This document shows positions 6,745 to 12,970 of a stretch of DNA of 13,963 bases, one piece after another. Numbering within the stretch: position 1 is the stretch's first letter; each line of letters starts with the position of its first letter. This stretch comes from an uncultured Burkholderiales bacterium (lineage in GTDB: Bacteria; Pseudomonadota; Gammaproteobacteria; Burkholderiales; Burkholderiaceae_C): contig CAISQQ010000355.1 of assembly GCA_903887655.1 (NCBI GenBank), positions 1 through 13,963 of the forward strand, in the 5' to 3' direction. Both the position numbers and the translations under genes were made by a program. Below the pieces are notes generated by a model. That model was not told the origin of the DNA. It worked only from the letters and a program-made list of their open reading frames with translations, and made no database searches.

Positions 6745-6773
6745 ATGACCGCCATTGGCGGTCATGTTTTTTT
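6745..6773 (+). terminator. Strong intrinsic (Rho-independent) terminator on the plus strand
   Basis: ATGACCGCC (6745-6753), loop ATT, GGCGGTCAT (6757-6765): a perfect 9-bp stem followed by G and seven T (6767-6773). It stops plus-strand transcription before it enters sequence antisense to SCO1. The nearest upstream annotated gene, tctC2, ends 178 bases earlier, which is far for its own terminator. The minus strand has no T-run after the stem, so the signal is one-directional. Confidence 0.9.
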
Positions 6774-6891
6774 AAATACAGGGTTTCCAGTGATGCGCTA
6801 GCAGTTCGTGGATCAAGGGATTCTTGTGTGTAGGTGGGTGCTGCAAGCTATCTTTGATTTGAGAGTGAGGGTCCAGCCCATTCATCTTGAA
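6772..6891 (-). pseudogene. Relic of the C-terminus of an IS66-family transposase
   Basis: Minus-strand translation from 6891 to a TAA at 6772-6774 gives 39 residues containing KMNGLDPHSQIKDSL, PTHKNPLIHELL and HHWKP. This follows the spacing of the IS66 transposase (TnpC) C-terminal segment, which typically reads like AKLNGLDPxAYLKDVLxRLPTHxxxxIDELLPHRWKP. Conserved positions (K-NGLDP, KD-L, PTHK, I-ELL, H-WKP) are kept, but several others have drifted, and no upstream transposase domain, tnpA/tnpB or terminal inverted repeat is visible. It is therefore a decayed fragment. By chance or history it is in the same frame as SCO1, whose TAG stop lies at 6964-6966 with no intervening stop. Recognition is from memory of the family, not a search. 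Confidence 0.7.
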
Positions 6892-6963
6892 GGCACTGCT
6901 GTCAAGACCGACTGACCCTGTGGCACTGATCTTGAGAGACTGAACCCAAAGGTCTGCAAGGGT

Positions 6964-7611
6964 CTAGTGCTGGTTGAGCAAGGTTTTGATGTCGGCCATC
7001 ATTGCCTCTTGGGAGGAGCCAAAGCGCGCGAACAGTCTCAGCCGGCTGTTCTTGTCATAGATGTAAAACCCCGCCGTGTGTTCCATCGTGTAACTCGTGG
7101 GCGTGGGTCCTTTGACTTCTTGATAAAAAATATGGAAGTCTTTGGCCAAGGCTTTGAGCTCATCGACAGGCGGACTCACCCCCCAAAATCCAGGACCAAA
7201 ATTGGCCACATAGTCGTCCAAGACGGCATGGGTGTCACGTGCAGGATCCACACTCACAAAAACCACCTGCACCAACGCCCCGAGCTCACCCAAGTTGGTT
7301 TTGATGGCCTTCATGTCGGCCATGGAGGTGGGGCACACGTCGGGGCACTGGGTGTAGCCAAAGAAGACCAAGCTCACTTGGCCCTTGAAGTCAGAGAGTT
7401 GGTGCGCTTGGCCCTTGGCGTCAGTCCACGACAAGTTCTTGGCGTAATCGGCACCGGTGATGTCGATGGCATTGAAGCTCACGGGCTTGTCTGAGCAAGC
7501 GATCAATGACAAACCCAGCACCAGGGTGGCCAAGGGGGCCAACGCTTGCCAAATGCGATGGCGCAAATGGTGGCGCAAATGGTGCCGCAGATGGTGCAAC
7601 AAATCGTGCAT
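6964..7611 (-). CDS. SCO1/SenC-family copper chaperone lipoprotein for cytochrome c oxidase
   Basis: 215 residues with the start at 7611, chosen because AAGAGG lies 8 bases upstream. An alternative ATG at 7668 also has GGAG 7 bases upstream and would add 19 residues. Sco proteins are membrane-anchored thioredoxin-fold proteins that deliver copper to, or reduce the cysteines of, the CuA site of oxidase subunit II. The lipobox L-I-A-C places the lipidated cysteine at residue 39. The copper ligands are present: CPDVC (C89, C93) and the distal histidine in EHTAGFYIYD (H178). SVDPARDT (120-127) is also typical. The segment before the hydrophobic core contains three H-H-L-R repeats (about residues 6-17), unusual for a lipoprotein signal. 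It is the last gene of the minus-strand oxidase cluster, 111 bases after ctaB. Confidence 0.93.
   Translation of the reverse strand: MHDLLHHLRHHLRHHLRHRIWQALAPLATLVLGLSLIACSDKPVSFNAIDITGADYAKNLSWTDAKGQAHQLSDFKGQVSLVFFGYTQCPDVCPTSMADMKAIKTNLGELGALVQVVFVSVDPARDTHAVLDDYVANFGPGFWGVSPPVDELKALAKDFHIFYQEVKGPTPTSYTMEHTAGFYIYDKNSRLRLFARFGSSQEAMMADIKTLLNQH
7561..7596 (-). repeat. 12-base tandem repeat encoding His-His-Leu-Arg units in SCO1
   Basis: On the plus strand GCGCAAATGGTG occurs twice in tandem (7561-7572, 7573-7584), followed by the variant CCGCAGATGGTG (7585-7596). On the coding strand this gives a repeated H-H-L-R tetrapeptide just before the membrane-directed segment of the SCO1 lipoprotein. 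The near-identity of two copies suggests recent expansion by slippage. Confidence 0.85.
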
Positions 7612-7722
7612 TAAGCTGCCTCTTGCCGCGGCTTGGGGCTGCACACCTCGACTCAAAGGGTGGGTCATCGGGATACTCCAGTGCACTCGAGGTTCATGCG
7701 AACGCCCGGGTTTTTTTGTTCT

Positions 7723-8625
7723 TCACAACCAATCTTTGACATAGTGATCGACCAAAATCGCCAAGAACAACAAACTCAAATGGATCAAGGAAAAACGAAA
7801 GGTCTTTTTGGCCAACTCATCCGAATAGTGTCTCCACAACTTCCAGGCGTAGGCACAAAACATCAAGCTCAGTACCAAGGCGCTCACCAAATACAACCAG
7901 CCACTCATCTGGTACATGAAGGGCAGCAAACACGCGGCAAGCAAAATGAAGGTGTAGAGCAAGATCTGTAGCCGCGTGAACTCACTGCCATGGGTGACGG
8001 GCAACATGGGCAACCCTGACTTTCGGTAGTCCTCAACCCGGTACAACGCCAAGGCCCAAAAGTGCGGTGGCGTCCATAAAAAAATGATCAAAAACAAAAT
8101 GAAAGCCTCTGCGCCCACGTCCCCGCGCATGGCCGCCCACCCCAAGAGTGGCGGCATGGCGCCCGAGGCCCCGCCAATCACGATGTTTTGCGGGGTGAGG
8201 GGCTTCAAAATCACGGTGTAAATCACCGCATAGCCCACAAAGGTCGCAAAGGTGAGCCACATGGTCAAGGGATTGACCTTCACATAAAGCACCACCGAGC
8301 CCAAGGCGCACAACACAGAAGAAAACACCAAGGCCTCCCAGTCGGAGAGCTCCCCTCGCGCGGTGGGCCGCCAAGACGTGCGTTTCATCTTGGCATCGAT
8401 GGTTTTTTCCACCAAACAATTGAACACCGCTGCAGCGCCCGAGACCAACCAAATCCCCAAACAACCCCAGGCGGCCAAAGCGACTTGATCGCCACTGGGC
8501 ACACCAGGCACCGCCAACACCATGCCAATGAGCGCACAAAAGACGATGAGTTGGATCACCCGCGGCTTGGTGAGGGAATTGAATTGTCGCCAGCGCGGCA
8601 AAATCTCAGAAGCAATCAAACTCAT
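7723..8625 (-). CDS. ctaB: Protoheme IX farnesyltransferase (heme O synthase)
   Basis: 300-residue polytopic UbiA-superfamily prenyltransferase (also named cyoE) that transfers a farnesyl group to the heme B vinyl to make heme O, the substrate of CtaA. The first Asp-rich-type motif is the N-containing version typical of CyoE: FNCLVEKTIDAKMKRTSWRP (68-87; N69, E73, D78). Other signatures are GGASGAMPPLLGW (151-163), WTPPHFWALAL (185-195) and DYRKSGLPMLPVTHG (199-213). About eight to nine hydrophobic helices are spread over the chain. Length is normal. It starts 44 bases after the ctaA stop on the same strand, so the two heme-modifying enzymes are very likely co-transcribed. Confidence 0.97.
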   Translation of the reverse strand: MSLIASEILPRWRQFNSLTKPRVIQLIVFCALIGMVLAVPGVPSGDQVALAAWGCLGIWLVSGAAAVFNCLVEKTIDAKMKRTSWRPTARGELSDWEALVFSSVLCALGSVVLYVKVNPLTMWLTFATFVGYAVIYTVILKPLTPQNIVIGGASGAMPPLLGWAAMRGDVGAEAFILFLIIFLWTPPHFWALALYRVEDYRKSGLPMLPVTHGSEFTRLQILLYTFILLAACLLPFMYQMSGWLYLVSALVLSLMFCAYAWKLWRHYSDELAKKTFRFSLIHLSLLFLAILVDHYVKDWL

Positions 8626-8669
8626 GGTGATGAACGAGGGTTGGGAGAGGGAAAGACCGATAGAAACAC

Positions 8670-9878
8670 TCAGGCCTCGCTAACGAGATCTCGGGGCGCG
8701 AGCAACCCGCCCCAAGTCAAGCAAAGGACCAAGGCCGCAGCGCCCCCCACGTGCGTGAGTGCAGCCAACAAGGGCCACTCTAACACCACATTGGAGACAC
8801 CACTCAAAATCTGCACAGCCAAGAGCAACACCAATGCGCGTGACAAGGTCACTCGACCCTGACGGTGCAACTGCCATGCCACCCATGACAAGCCCAGCAG
8901 CACGCAAGCCGCCCCGAGGCGATGCACCACATGGATGGCGGTGAGGGCAGCAAAATCAATGGCGCCCCCATCGGCGCTCAAGCCCAAGGGGCGCCAAATC
9001 TCAAAGCCCTGGGCAAAATTCATCGCGGGCCACCACTGCCCTTGACACAAAGGAAAGGTCTGGCAAGCCAGCACCGCGTAATTGGTCGACACCCACGCGC
9101 CCAGCGCCATTTGCCCCCACAGCAGCAGCAAGCCCAAGCCGATCACGCCCCACCACCCGCGGGTATTGGACACGGCCGGGTCCGGCCCACGTTGAATTCG
9201 TCCCAAGCGCGTGAGCCAGCCTTTGGACGAGGCGCCTTGGAGCTTGAACGTTAGGATACTCAAGAGGGTGAGCAGCATCATGCCGCCGAGCAAATGCAAA
9301 CTGACAATGGCGGGATAAAGGCGCGAGCTCACCGTGAGCGCACCAAAGAGGCCTTGCACCCCAACCCAAAAGAGAGTGAGGGTGCTCCATCGCGCCATGG
9401 ACCAGGCTTGATTGAGGTCCATATCTGGCTCGGGCGGTGTGCCCCTTGCCAAGCGATGGCGGTAGACCTGCCACCAACTCACCACAAACAGGCCCAAGAT
9501 GAGCAAACCCACCGTCATGGCCGCGTAGCGGTGAATCATCTCAATCCAGGCTTTTTTGAGGGTCACGGGACCCGTGGGCATGAGAGCGGCGGCTTCATCG
9601 ATGGCCGCATCCGCACCCAAGGGTGAGCCATGGCCGTAGCAACCTGGCCAGTCTGGGCAACCCAGGCCTGAATCACTCAAGCGGGTGTAGGCACCAAACA
9701 AAATCAAATCAAAACACAAAAACAAAGTCACCGCGCTCACCACACCCAGGCGTTGCCTCAGGCTCCAGCGACTCTCCATCTTGAGCCACGCCATGGCCAG
9801 CACGACTGCGCCCAAGCTCAAAGCCGTGAGCATCAAGGGCAGCAGCGGTTTCCAATCCCAGGCACTGTGGCTGATCAT
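8670..9878 (-). CDS. ctaA: Heme A synthase (COX15/CtaA)
   Basis: 402-residue membrane protein that oxidises the C8 methyl of heme O to formyl, giving heme A for the aa3 oxidase. The two-fold four-helix architecture is visible. Candidate heme-ligand histidines occur in EMIHRY (H116), SLHLLGG (H195), IHVVHRLG (H316, H319) and LTHVGG (H376). The first periplasmic loop has GAYTRLSDSGLGCPDWPGCYG, with a cysteine pair (C74, C80), and the second half has GAWVSTNYAVLACQTFPLC (C272, C278). The start at 9878 is well supported: GGGAGG lies 6 bases upstream. The stop codon of the upstream Sco-like gene is only 3 bases before this ATG, indicating tight co-translation. Confidence 0.97.
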   Translation of the reverse strand: MISHSAWDWKPLLPLMLTALSLGAVVLAMAWLKMESRWSLRQRLGVVSAVTLFLCFDLILFGAYTRLSDSGLGCPDWPGCYGHGSPLGADAAIDEAAALMPTGPVTLKKAWIEMIHRYAAMTVGLLILGLFVVSWWQVYRHRLARGTPPEPDMDLNQAWSMARWSTLTLFWVGVQGLFGALTVSSRLYPAIVSLHLLGGMMLLTLLSILTFKLQGASSKGWLTRLGRIQRGPDPAVSNTRGWWGVIGLGLLLLWGQMALGAWVSTNYAVLACQTFPLCQGQWWPAMNFAQGFEIWRPLGLSADGGAIDFAALTAIHVVHRLGAACVLLGLSWVAWQLHRQGRVTLSRALVLLLAVQILSGVSNVVLEWPLLAALTHVGGAAALVLCLTWGGLLAPRDLVSEA

Positions 9879-9881
9879 GCT

Positions 9882-10619
9882 CTACCTCCCAGCCCGGTCC
9901 CAAGAGGCCGAGGCCCTCAGTAAACGCACGAGATCTTTTTTGATGTTGGCCAGTTGCGAGACCTCTTGGCCAATCAAAAATCGCTCCATCCACTGGCCTT
10001 GAGGGTCGACCAGGTAAAAATAGTCTTCTAAAGCGTGTCCCGCCCCAGGTTTCAACCACGCTTGGATGGCCGGCGCGTCCATGCGCAGCACCCTCGCCTC
10101 CTGAAGGCCAGGACGCACTTGGGGGGCCAAGTCTGCGCTGCCATAGGCGAGCCACACCCAGTCCACGCGGTCGCTGTCCGCACCGAGGCTGGCGATGAGT
10201 TGGCGCTGCAAATACAAGTGCTGCTGACAAGCACTCTCGCACGCCATCGGGGCAACACTGATCAACAGCCACTGCCCTTTGAGCGACTCGAGCGCCAAGG
10301 GTTTGGAGAACTCGTCTTGCACCGTCACCTGGGGGATCGAGACGGTGGGACTGATCAACTCACCGTTCACACTCAGGGTCTGGGGTCGGATGAAGTAATA
10401 GGTGACGTAAGAAGCGATCACGGGCGAGGCACACAACGCCAGCATGAGCCACAGCACCCAGTTCGAGCGCTTGGGTGCAGGACCCGGGCCCACACCCGAC
10501 TTGTCGCTTGTTGCGCGCTCTGGAGGGGGGGACATGGCGTGCACACTCAGCTCCAGCGGGGAGTCACCCTCGCTCAACGCATGAGAGCCAGCATGGGGCT
10601 TAGAGTTTTCGTTTTGCAT
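9882..10619 (-). CDS. Sco-like, membrane-anchored thioredoxin-fold protein of the oxidase cluster (uncharacterised)
   Basis: 245 residues from the ATG at 10619 (M-Q-N-E-N). The frame is open further upstream, but that part lies deep inside SURF1. Residues 1-50 are polar and probably cytoplasmic; one transmembrane helix follows (about 54-76); the rest would be periplasmic. The soluble part has a thioredoxin/Sco layout: LKGQWLLISVAP (113-124), then MACESAC with C127 and C131 spaced CxxxC as in Sco copper sites, then a histidine (H195) nine residues before YLVD, close to the position of the Sco distal histidine. The start overlaps the SURF1 stop by 20 bases, and the stop is 3 bases before ctaA. 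A role in copper handling or in keeping oxidase cysteines reduced is inference. Similar genes next to ctaA in Burkholderiales are usually annotated only as hypothetical or transmembrane proteins. Confidence 0.8.
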   Translation of the reverse strand: MQNENSKPHAGSHALSEGDSPLELSVHAMSPPPERATSDKSGVGPGPAPKRSNWVLWLMLALCASPVIASYVTYYFIRPQTLSVNGELISPTVSIPQVTVQDEFSKPLALESLKGQWLLISVAPMACESACQQHLYLQRQLIASLGADSDRVDWVWLAYGSADLAPQVRPGLQEARVLRMDAPAIQAWLKPGAGHALEDYFYLVDPQGQWMERFLIGQEVSQLANIKKDLVRLLRASASWDRAGR

Positions 10620-11376
10620 GTCGACGCGGTTGAATGATTTGGTACCAAATACAAAGAAAAAAAGCAAGCGCACTGAGCGCATACCACTGAAACGCATAAC
10701 CCACATTGCGAGACGCCGTGTCGGCCACCACTGGCCAGTCGCGAATCAGATCGGGGGCACTCGCATCGATCTCAATCACATGACCTTCAAGCGGCAAGGA
10801 CAACTCGGCGGCCAAGGCGGGCAAATCCACATTGGTGCGAATGCGAGAGAAATGATGCTCGGCTGGACCTTCACGGCTCGAGGGCGCCCCCAGCTCAAAC
10901 ATCTTGGAGGGGCCAGAGCTCACCTGCGCGAGCACTTGAACGGCCCCAGGAGGGGTCTCAACCGCCGCCAGCCTCAGCGGATCAACCGGGTCGCGAGGCA
11001 CCCAACCGCGCTGGACCAACACCGCCCGTTTGTCGTTCAACACCAAGGGGGTCAGCACCCAAAATCCCGCCCGTCCTGCATACGGTCTATTATCGAGGTA
11101 GAGCGTGTCCTTTGCCAACCACTGCCCCCTCAAGACCACACGGCGATGAAGTGCTTCACCCGTGTCGGGCAAGGCCAAATAGTCCTCTTGGCTCAAGGGT
11201 TCTAGTGAACGGGCTTGCTCGATGTGGTCTTGCAGCGCCCATTTTTGCTCGGCGCGGGACCACTGCCACTGCCCGAGTGAGCACGTGGCCGCCATCGTGA
11301 GCGCGCAAGCGAGCCACACCATGGCCTTCCAAATCCATGGACGACGCTCCAGCCATGACGCACTCAGGTTTTTCAC
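10600..11376 (-). CDS. SURF1-family cytochrome c oxidase biogenesis protein
   Basis: 258 residues starting with a GTG at 11376. The frame continues open to 11517, but that extension would be antisense to the twin-TM gene. GTG is preferred because GGGAG lies about 10 bases upstream and the resulting N-terminus (M-K-N-L-S-A-S-W-L-E-R-R) leads straight into TM1. SURF1/Shy1 proteins assist heme A insertion into oxidase subunit I. Features are TM1 about 16-34, SLGQWQWSRAEQK (33-45), LRGQWLAKDTLYLDNRPYAGRAGFWVLTPL (82-111), VLVQRGWVPRD (119-129), and the C-terminal helix with NVGYAFQWYALSALAFF (224-240). The two helices flanking a periplasmic domain match the family. It overlaps the downstream Sco-like gene by 20 bases. 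Transcription probably begins between it and the ctaE terminator, or within the twin-TM gene. Confidence 0.93.
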   Translation of the reverse strand: MKNLSASWLERRPWIWKAMVWLACALTMAATCSLGQWQWSRAEQKWALQDHIEQARSLEPLSQEDYLALPDTGEALHRRVVLRGQWLAKDTLYLDNRPYAGRAGFWVLTPLVLNDKRAVLVQRGWVPRDPVDPLRLAAVETPPGAVQVLAQVSSGPSKMFELGAPSSREGPAEHHFSRIRTNVDLPALAAELSLPLEGHVIEIDASAPDLIRDWPVVADTASRNVGYAFQWYALSALAFFLCIWYQIIQPRRHAKRKL

Positions 11377-11384
11377 GCGATAAT
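11355..11384 (+). promoter_or_regulatory. Candidate promoter for the twin-TM gene
   Basis: ATGACG (11355-11360, 4/6 to TTGACA), 18-base spacer, GATAAT (11379-11384, 5/6 to TATAAT). Initiation would fall at about 11391, directly before the ATG at 11392, implying a leaderless mRNA. The -10 box lies within the 15 bases separating the two divergent starts. The -35 is weak. Confidence 0.4.
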
Positions 11385-11391
11385 CACTCCC

Positions 11392-11655
11392 ATGACTTAT
11401 TTTGTATCGATTGCATTTGCGCTCATCTTGCTCAGTTTGGCCGGTGCCATGCTCTTCATGCTCAAGGGCAAACGCGGCAAAGACCAAAGCCCTGACACGC
11501 CCGAGGGCCTCGATCAAGACAACGCCAAGAGGTCGAGCAACATGGCCTGGGCCTTGGCCGCCCGTGTGGGGCTGTCGGTTTTGCTTTTTGTCTGTATCTT
11601 GATCAGTTGGAAGATGGGCTGGATTGAACCCACAGGAATCAAGCCCGGTCAGTGA
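11392..11655 (+). CDS. Twin-transmembrane protein (DUF2909-like)
   Basis: 87 residues with two hydrophobic helices (about 4-24 and 54-73) separated by a charged loop rich in K, D and E (25-48). Its position between SURF1 and ctaE, on the opposite strand, is the usual place for the Burkholderiales 'twin transmembrane protein' (DUF2909 family as I recall it). No catalytic or metal-binding motif is visible. It is the only plus-strand gene in the oxidase half of the window, so it is not part of the minus-strand operons. No Shine-Dalgarno precedes the ATG. Function is unknown; a link with oxidase assembly is suggested only by location. Confidence 0.85.
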   Translation: MTYFVSIAFALILLSLAGAMLFMLKGKRGKDQSPDTPEGLDQDNAKRSSNMAWALAARVGLSVLLFVCILISWKMGWIEPTGIKPGQ

Positions 11656-11761
11656 GCGCCTTCAACGCCACCAATGAGCCAACAAAGGGGGCCTACTGAG
11701 ACCCGTTGGCCCTGATGAGGCCCAATGAGCCCTGAGCAGTCCTCACGCCACACCCCCAAAC

Positions 11762-11800
11762 AAAAAGTGTTGCCGCACTCCATCTAGAACACGGCAACAC
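11762..11800 (-). terminator. Intrinsic terminator downstream of ctaE
   Basis: GTGTTGCCG (11767-11775) and CGGCAACAC (11792-11800) form a perfect 9-bp stem with a 16-base loop. On the minus strand the stem is followed by five T (complement of AAAAA at 11762-11766). It lies about 60 bases past the ctaE stop and should end the ctaD-ctaG-ctaE transcript before SURF1. The long loop lowers certainty slightly. Confidence 0.8.
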
Positions 11801-11858
11801 CTGCAAAAATCAAGCTTGAAGCCACCCCAAGGTGTGCTTCATGTCAGTCCCCAACAAC

Positions 11859-12743
11859 TCACATCCAATACACCAGGATGTAAAGCCCCAACCACACCAC
11901 GTCCACAAAGTGCCAATACCAAGCCGCCCCTTCAAAACCAAAATGCTTGGCGGGGGTGAAGTGGCCCTTTTGAATGCGTCGAGTCATGATGACCAACATC
12001 ATCATGCCCATGAAGACGTGAAAGCCGTGAAAGCCCGTGAGCATGAAAAAGGTGGAGCCGTAGATGCCTGAGCTCAATTTCAAATTCATCTCGGTGTAGG
12101 CATGGTGGTACTCAAAGCCTTGAACGCCCAAAAAGGTGATGCCCAAGAGAACCGTCAAATACATAAAAATCAAGGTCTTGGCACGCTCATTGGCAATCAA
12201 GGCGTGGTGAGCAATGGTCAAGGTGATGCCTGAGGTCAACAGCAAGGCGGTGTTGACGGTGGGCAACCAAAAAGGAGTCATCGTGCCAAAGGGCTCAATG
12301 GTGCCTGTCGGTGAAGCGGTGGCACCGGCTTGCATGGTGGGCCAAACGGCTTTGAAGTCGGGCCACAAGACCGCATTTTCCACACTGCCCAATGCCGGCA
12401 CCGAGTGCACCCGCGCCCACCACAGGGCTGAGAAAAACGCCCCGAAAAACATCACTTCAGAGAAGATGAACCAGCTCATGCTCCAGCGAAACGACAAATC
12501 CACTTTGTAGCCATAGCGACCCGTCTCACTCTCATGGATGGCCTCACCAAACCATTGGTAGAGCACAAATAGCCACATGGCCAAACCAAAGAACAAACTG
12601 TAACGCCCCCAGTCGGCGCCATTGATCCACTGCGAGGCGCCCATGACCACAAAGAATAGACCCAGCGACGCCATGACGGGATGGCGAGAAGGCTCGGGCA
12701 CAAAATAATACGGCGCTGGGCCTTGGGCAGACATGTTACTCAT
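11859..12743 (-). CDS. ctaE: Cytochrome c oxidase subunit III
   Basis: 294-residue seven-helix subunit III of the aa3-type heme-copper oxidase (ctaE/coxC), which stabilises subunit I and its proton-uptake function in the inner membrane. The start at 12743 has AAAGGAG 7 bases upstream; an in-frame GTG one codon earlier and an ATG at 12734 are less well placed. Signatures are RHPVMASLGLF (20-30), SEVMFFGAFFSALWW (95-109, with the conserved Glu96 in helix III), QGFEYHHAYTEM (208-219), GFHGFHVFMG (237-246) and the closing EGAAWYWHFVDVVWLGLYILVY (271-292). Only 17 bases separate it from the DUF2970 gene, so it belongs to the ctaD-ctaG unit and is the last gene before the terminator. Confidence 0.97.
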   Translation of the reverse strand: MSNMSAQGPAPYYFVPEPSRHPVMASLGLFFVVMGASQWINGADWGRYSLFFGLAMWLFVLYQWFGEAIHESETGRYGYKVDLSFRWSMSWFIFSEVMFFGAFFSALWWARVHSVPALGSVENAVLWPDFKAVWPTMQAGATASPTGTIEPFGTMTPFWLPTVNTALLLTSGITLTIAHHALIANERAKTLIFMYLTVLLGITFLGVQGFEYHHAYTEMNLKLSSGIYGSTFFMLTGFHGFHVFMGMMMLVIMTRRIQKGHFTPAKHFGFEGAAWYWHFVDVVWLGLYILVYWM

Positions 12744-12760
12744 CACTGAACTCCTTTACT

Positions 12761-12970
12761 TCATTTCGCAACCACCACATTGACCAGCACGATCAATGCG
12801 ATGACAAACAACAACGCAGCCAACAAACCCACCACCAAAATATGCAAAGGGGTGATGCGAACCACGTCTTTTTCAAATTCACTGTTTTTTCTCAGCCCAA
12901 TGAAGGACCAAGAAACCGCCACCACGGTGCGCCACAGGGTGCTGCTCGCGATGCGGCTGAGCACATTCAT
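12761..12970 (-). CDS. DUF2970-family small membrane protein
   Basis: 69 residues. The ATG at 12970 overlaps the ctaG stop in an ATGA arrangement, which suggests translational coupling; the longer open frame upstream would lie inside ctaG. The N-terminal half has WRTVVAVSWSFIGLRKNSEFEKDV (13-36), the characteristic DUF2970 block (W-S-F-x-G-x-R-K then E-K-D). The C-terminal half is one long hydrophobic helix (about 42-67). Genes of this type sit between ctaG and ctaE in many betaproteobacteria. Function is unknown; the conserved place argues for an accessory role in oxidase assembly. Confidence 0.88.
   Translation of the reverse strand: MNVLSRIASSTLWRTVVAVSWSFIGLRKNSEFEKDVVRITPLHILVVGLLAALLFVIALIVLVNVVVAK

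Noticed and set aside
6967..7494. Plus-strand open frame (175 codons) opposite SCO1
   Set aside because: Mirror of the SCO1 coding frame; the terminator at 6745-6773 would stop transcription toward it, and there is no ribosome-binding site or domain.
8188..8862. Plus-strand open frame (224 codons) opposite ctaB and the ctaA 3' end
   Set aside because: Antisense to well-conserved genes; low-complexity, charged translation with no family resemblance.
10035..10637. Plus-strand open frame (200 codons) opposite the Sco-like gene
   Set aside because: Antisense shadow; the minus-strand product has a transmembrane anchor and CxxxC in a sensible layout and is tightly packed between SURF1 and ctaA.
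10620..10706. Upstream extension of the Sco-like protein to 10706
   Set aside because: It would lie inside the SURF1 C-terminal coding sequence by more than 100 bases; the ATG at 10619 gives a small, plausible overlap.
11377..11517. N-terminal extension of SURF1 to an ATG at 11517
   Set aside because: The extra 47 residues are antisense to the twin-TM gene, charged and unlike a SURF1 N-terminus; the GTG at 11376 has a Shine-Dalgarno and gives the family-typical start.
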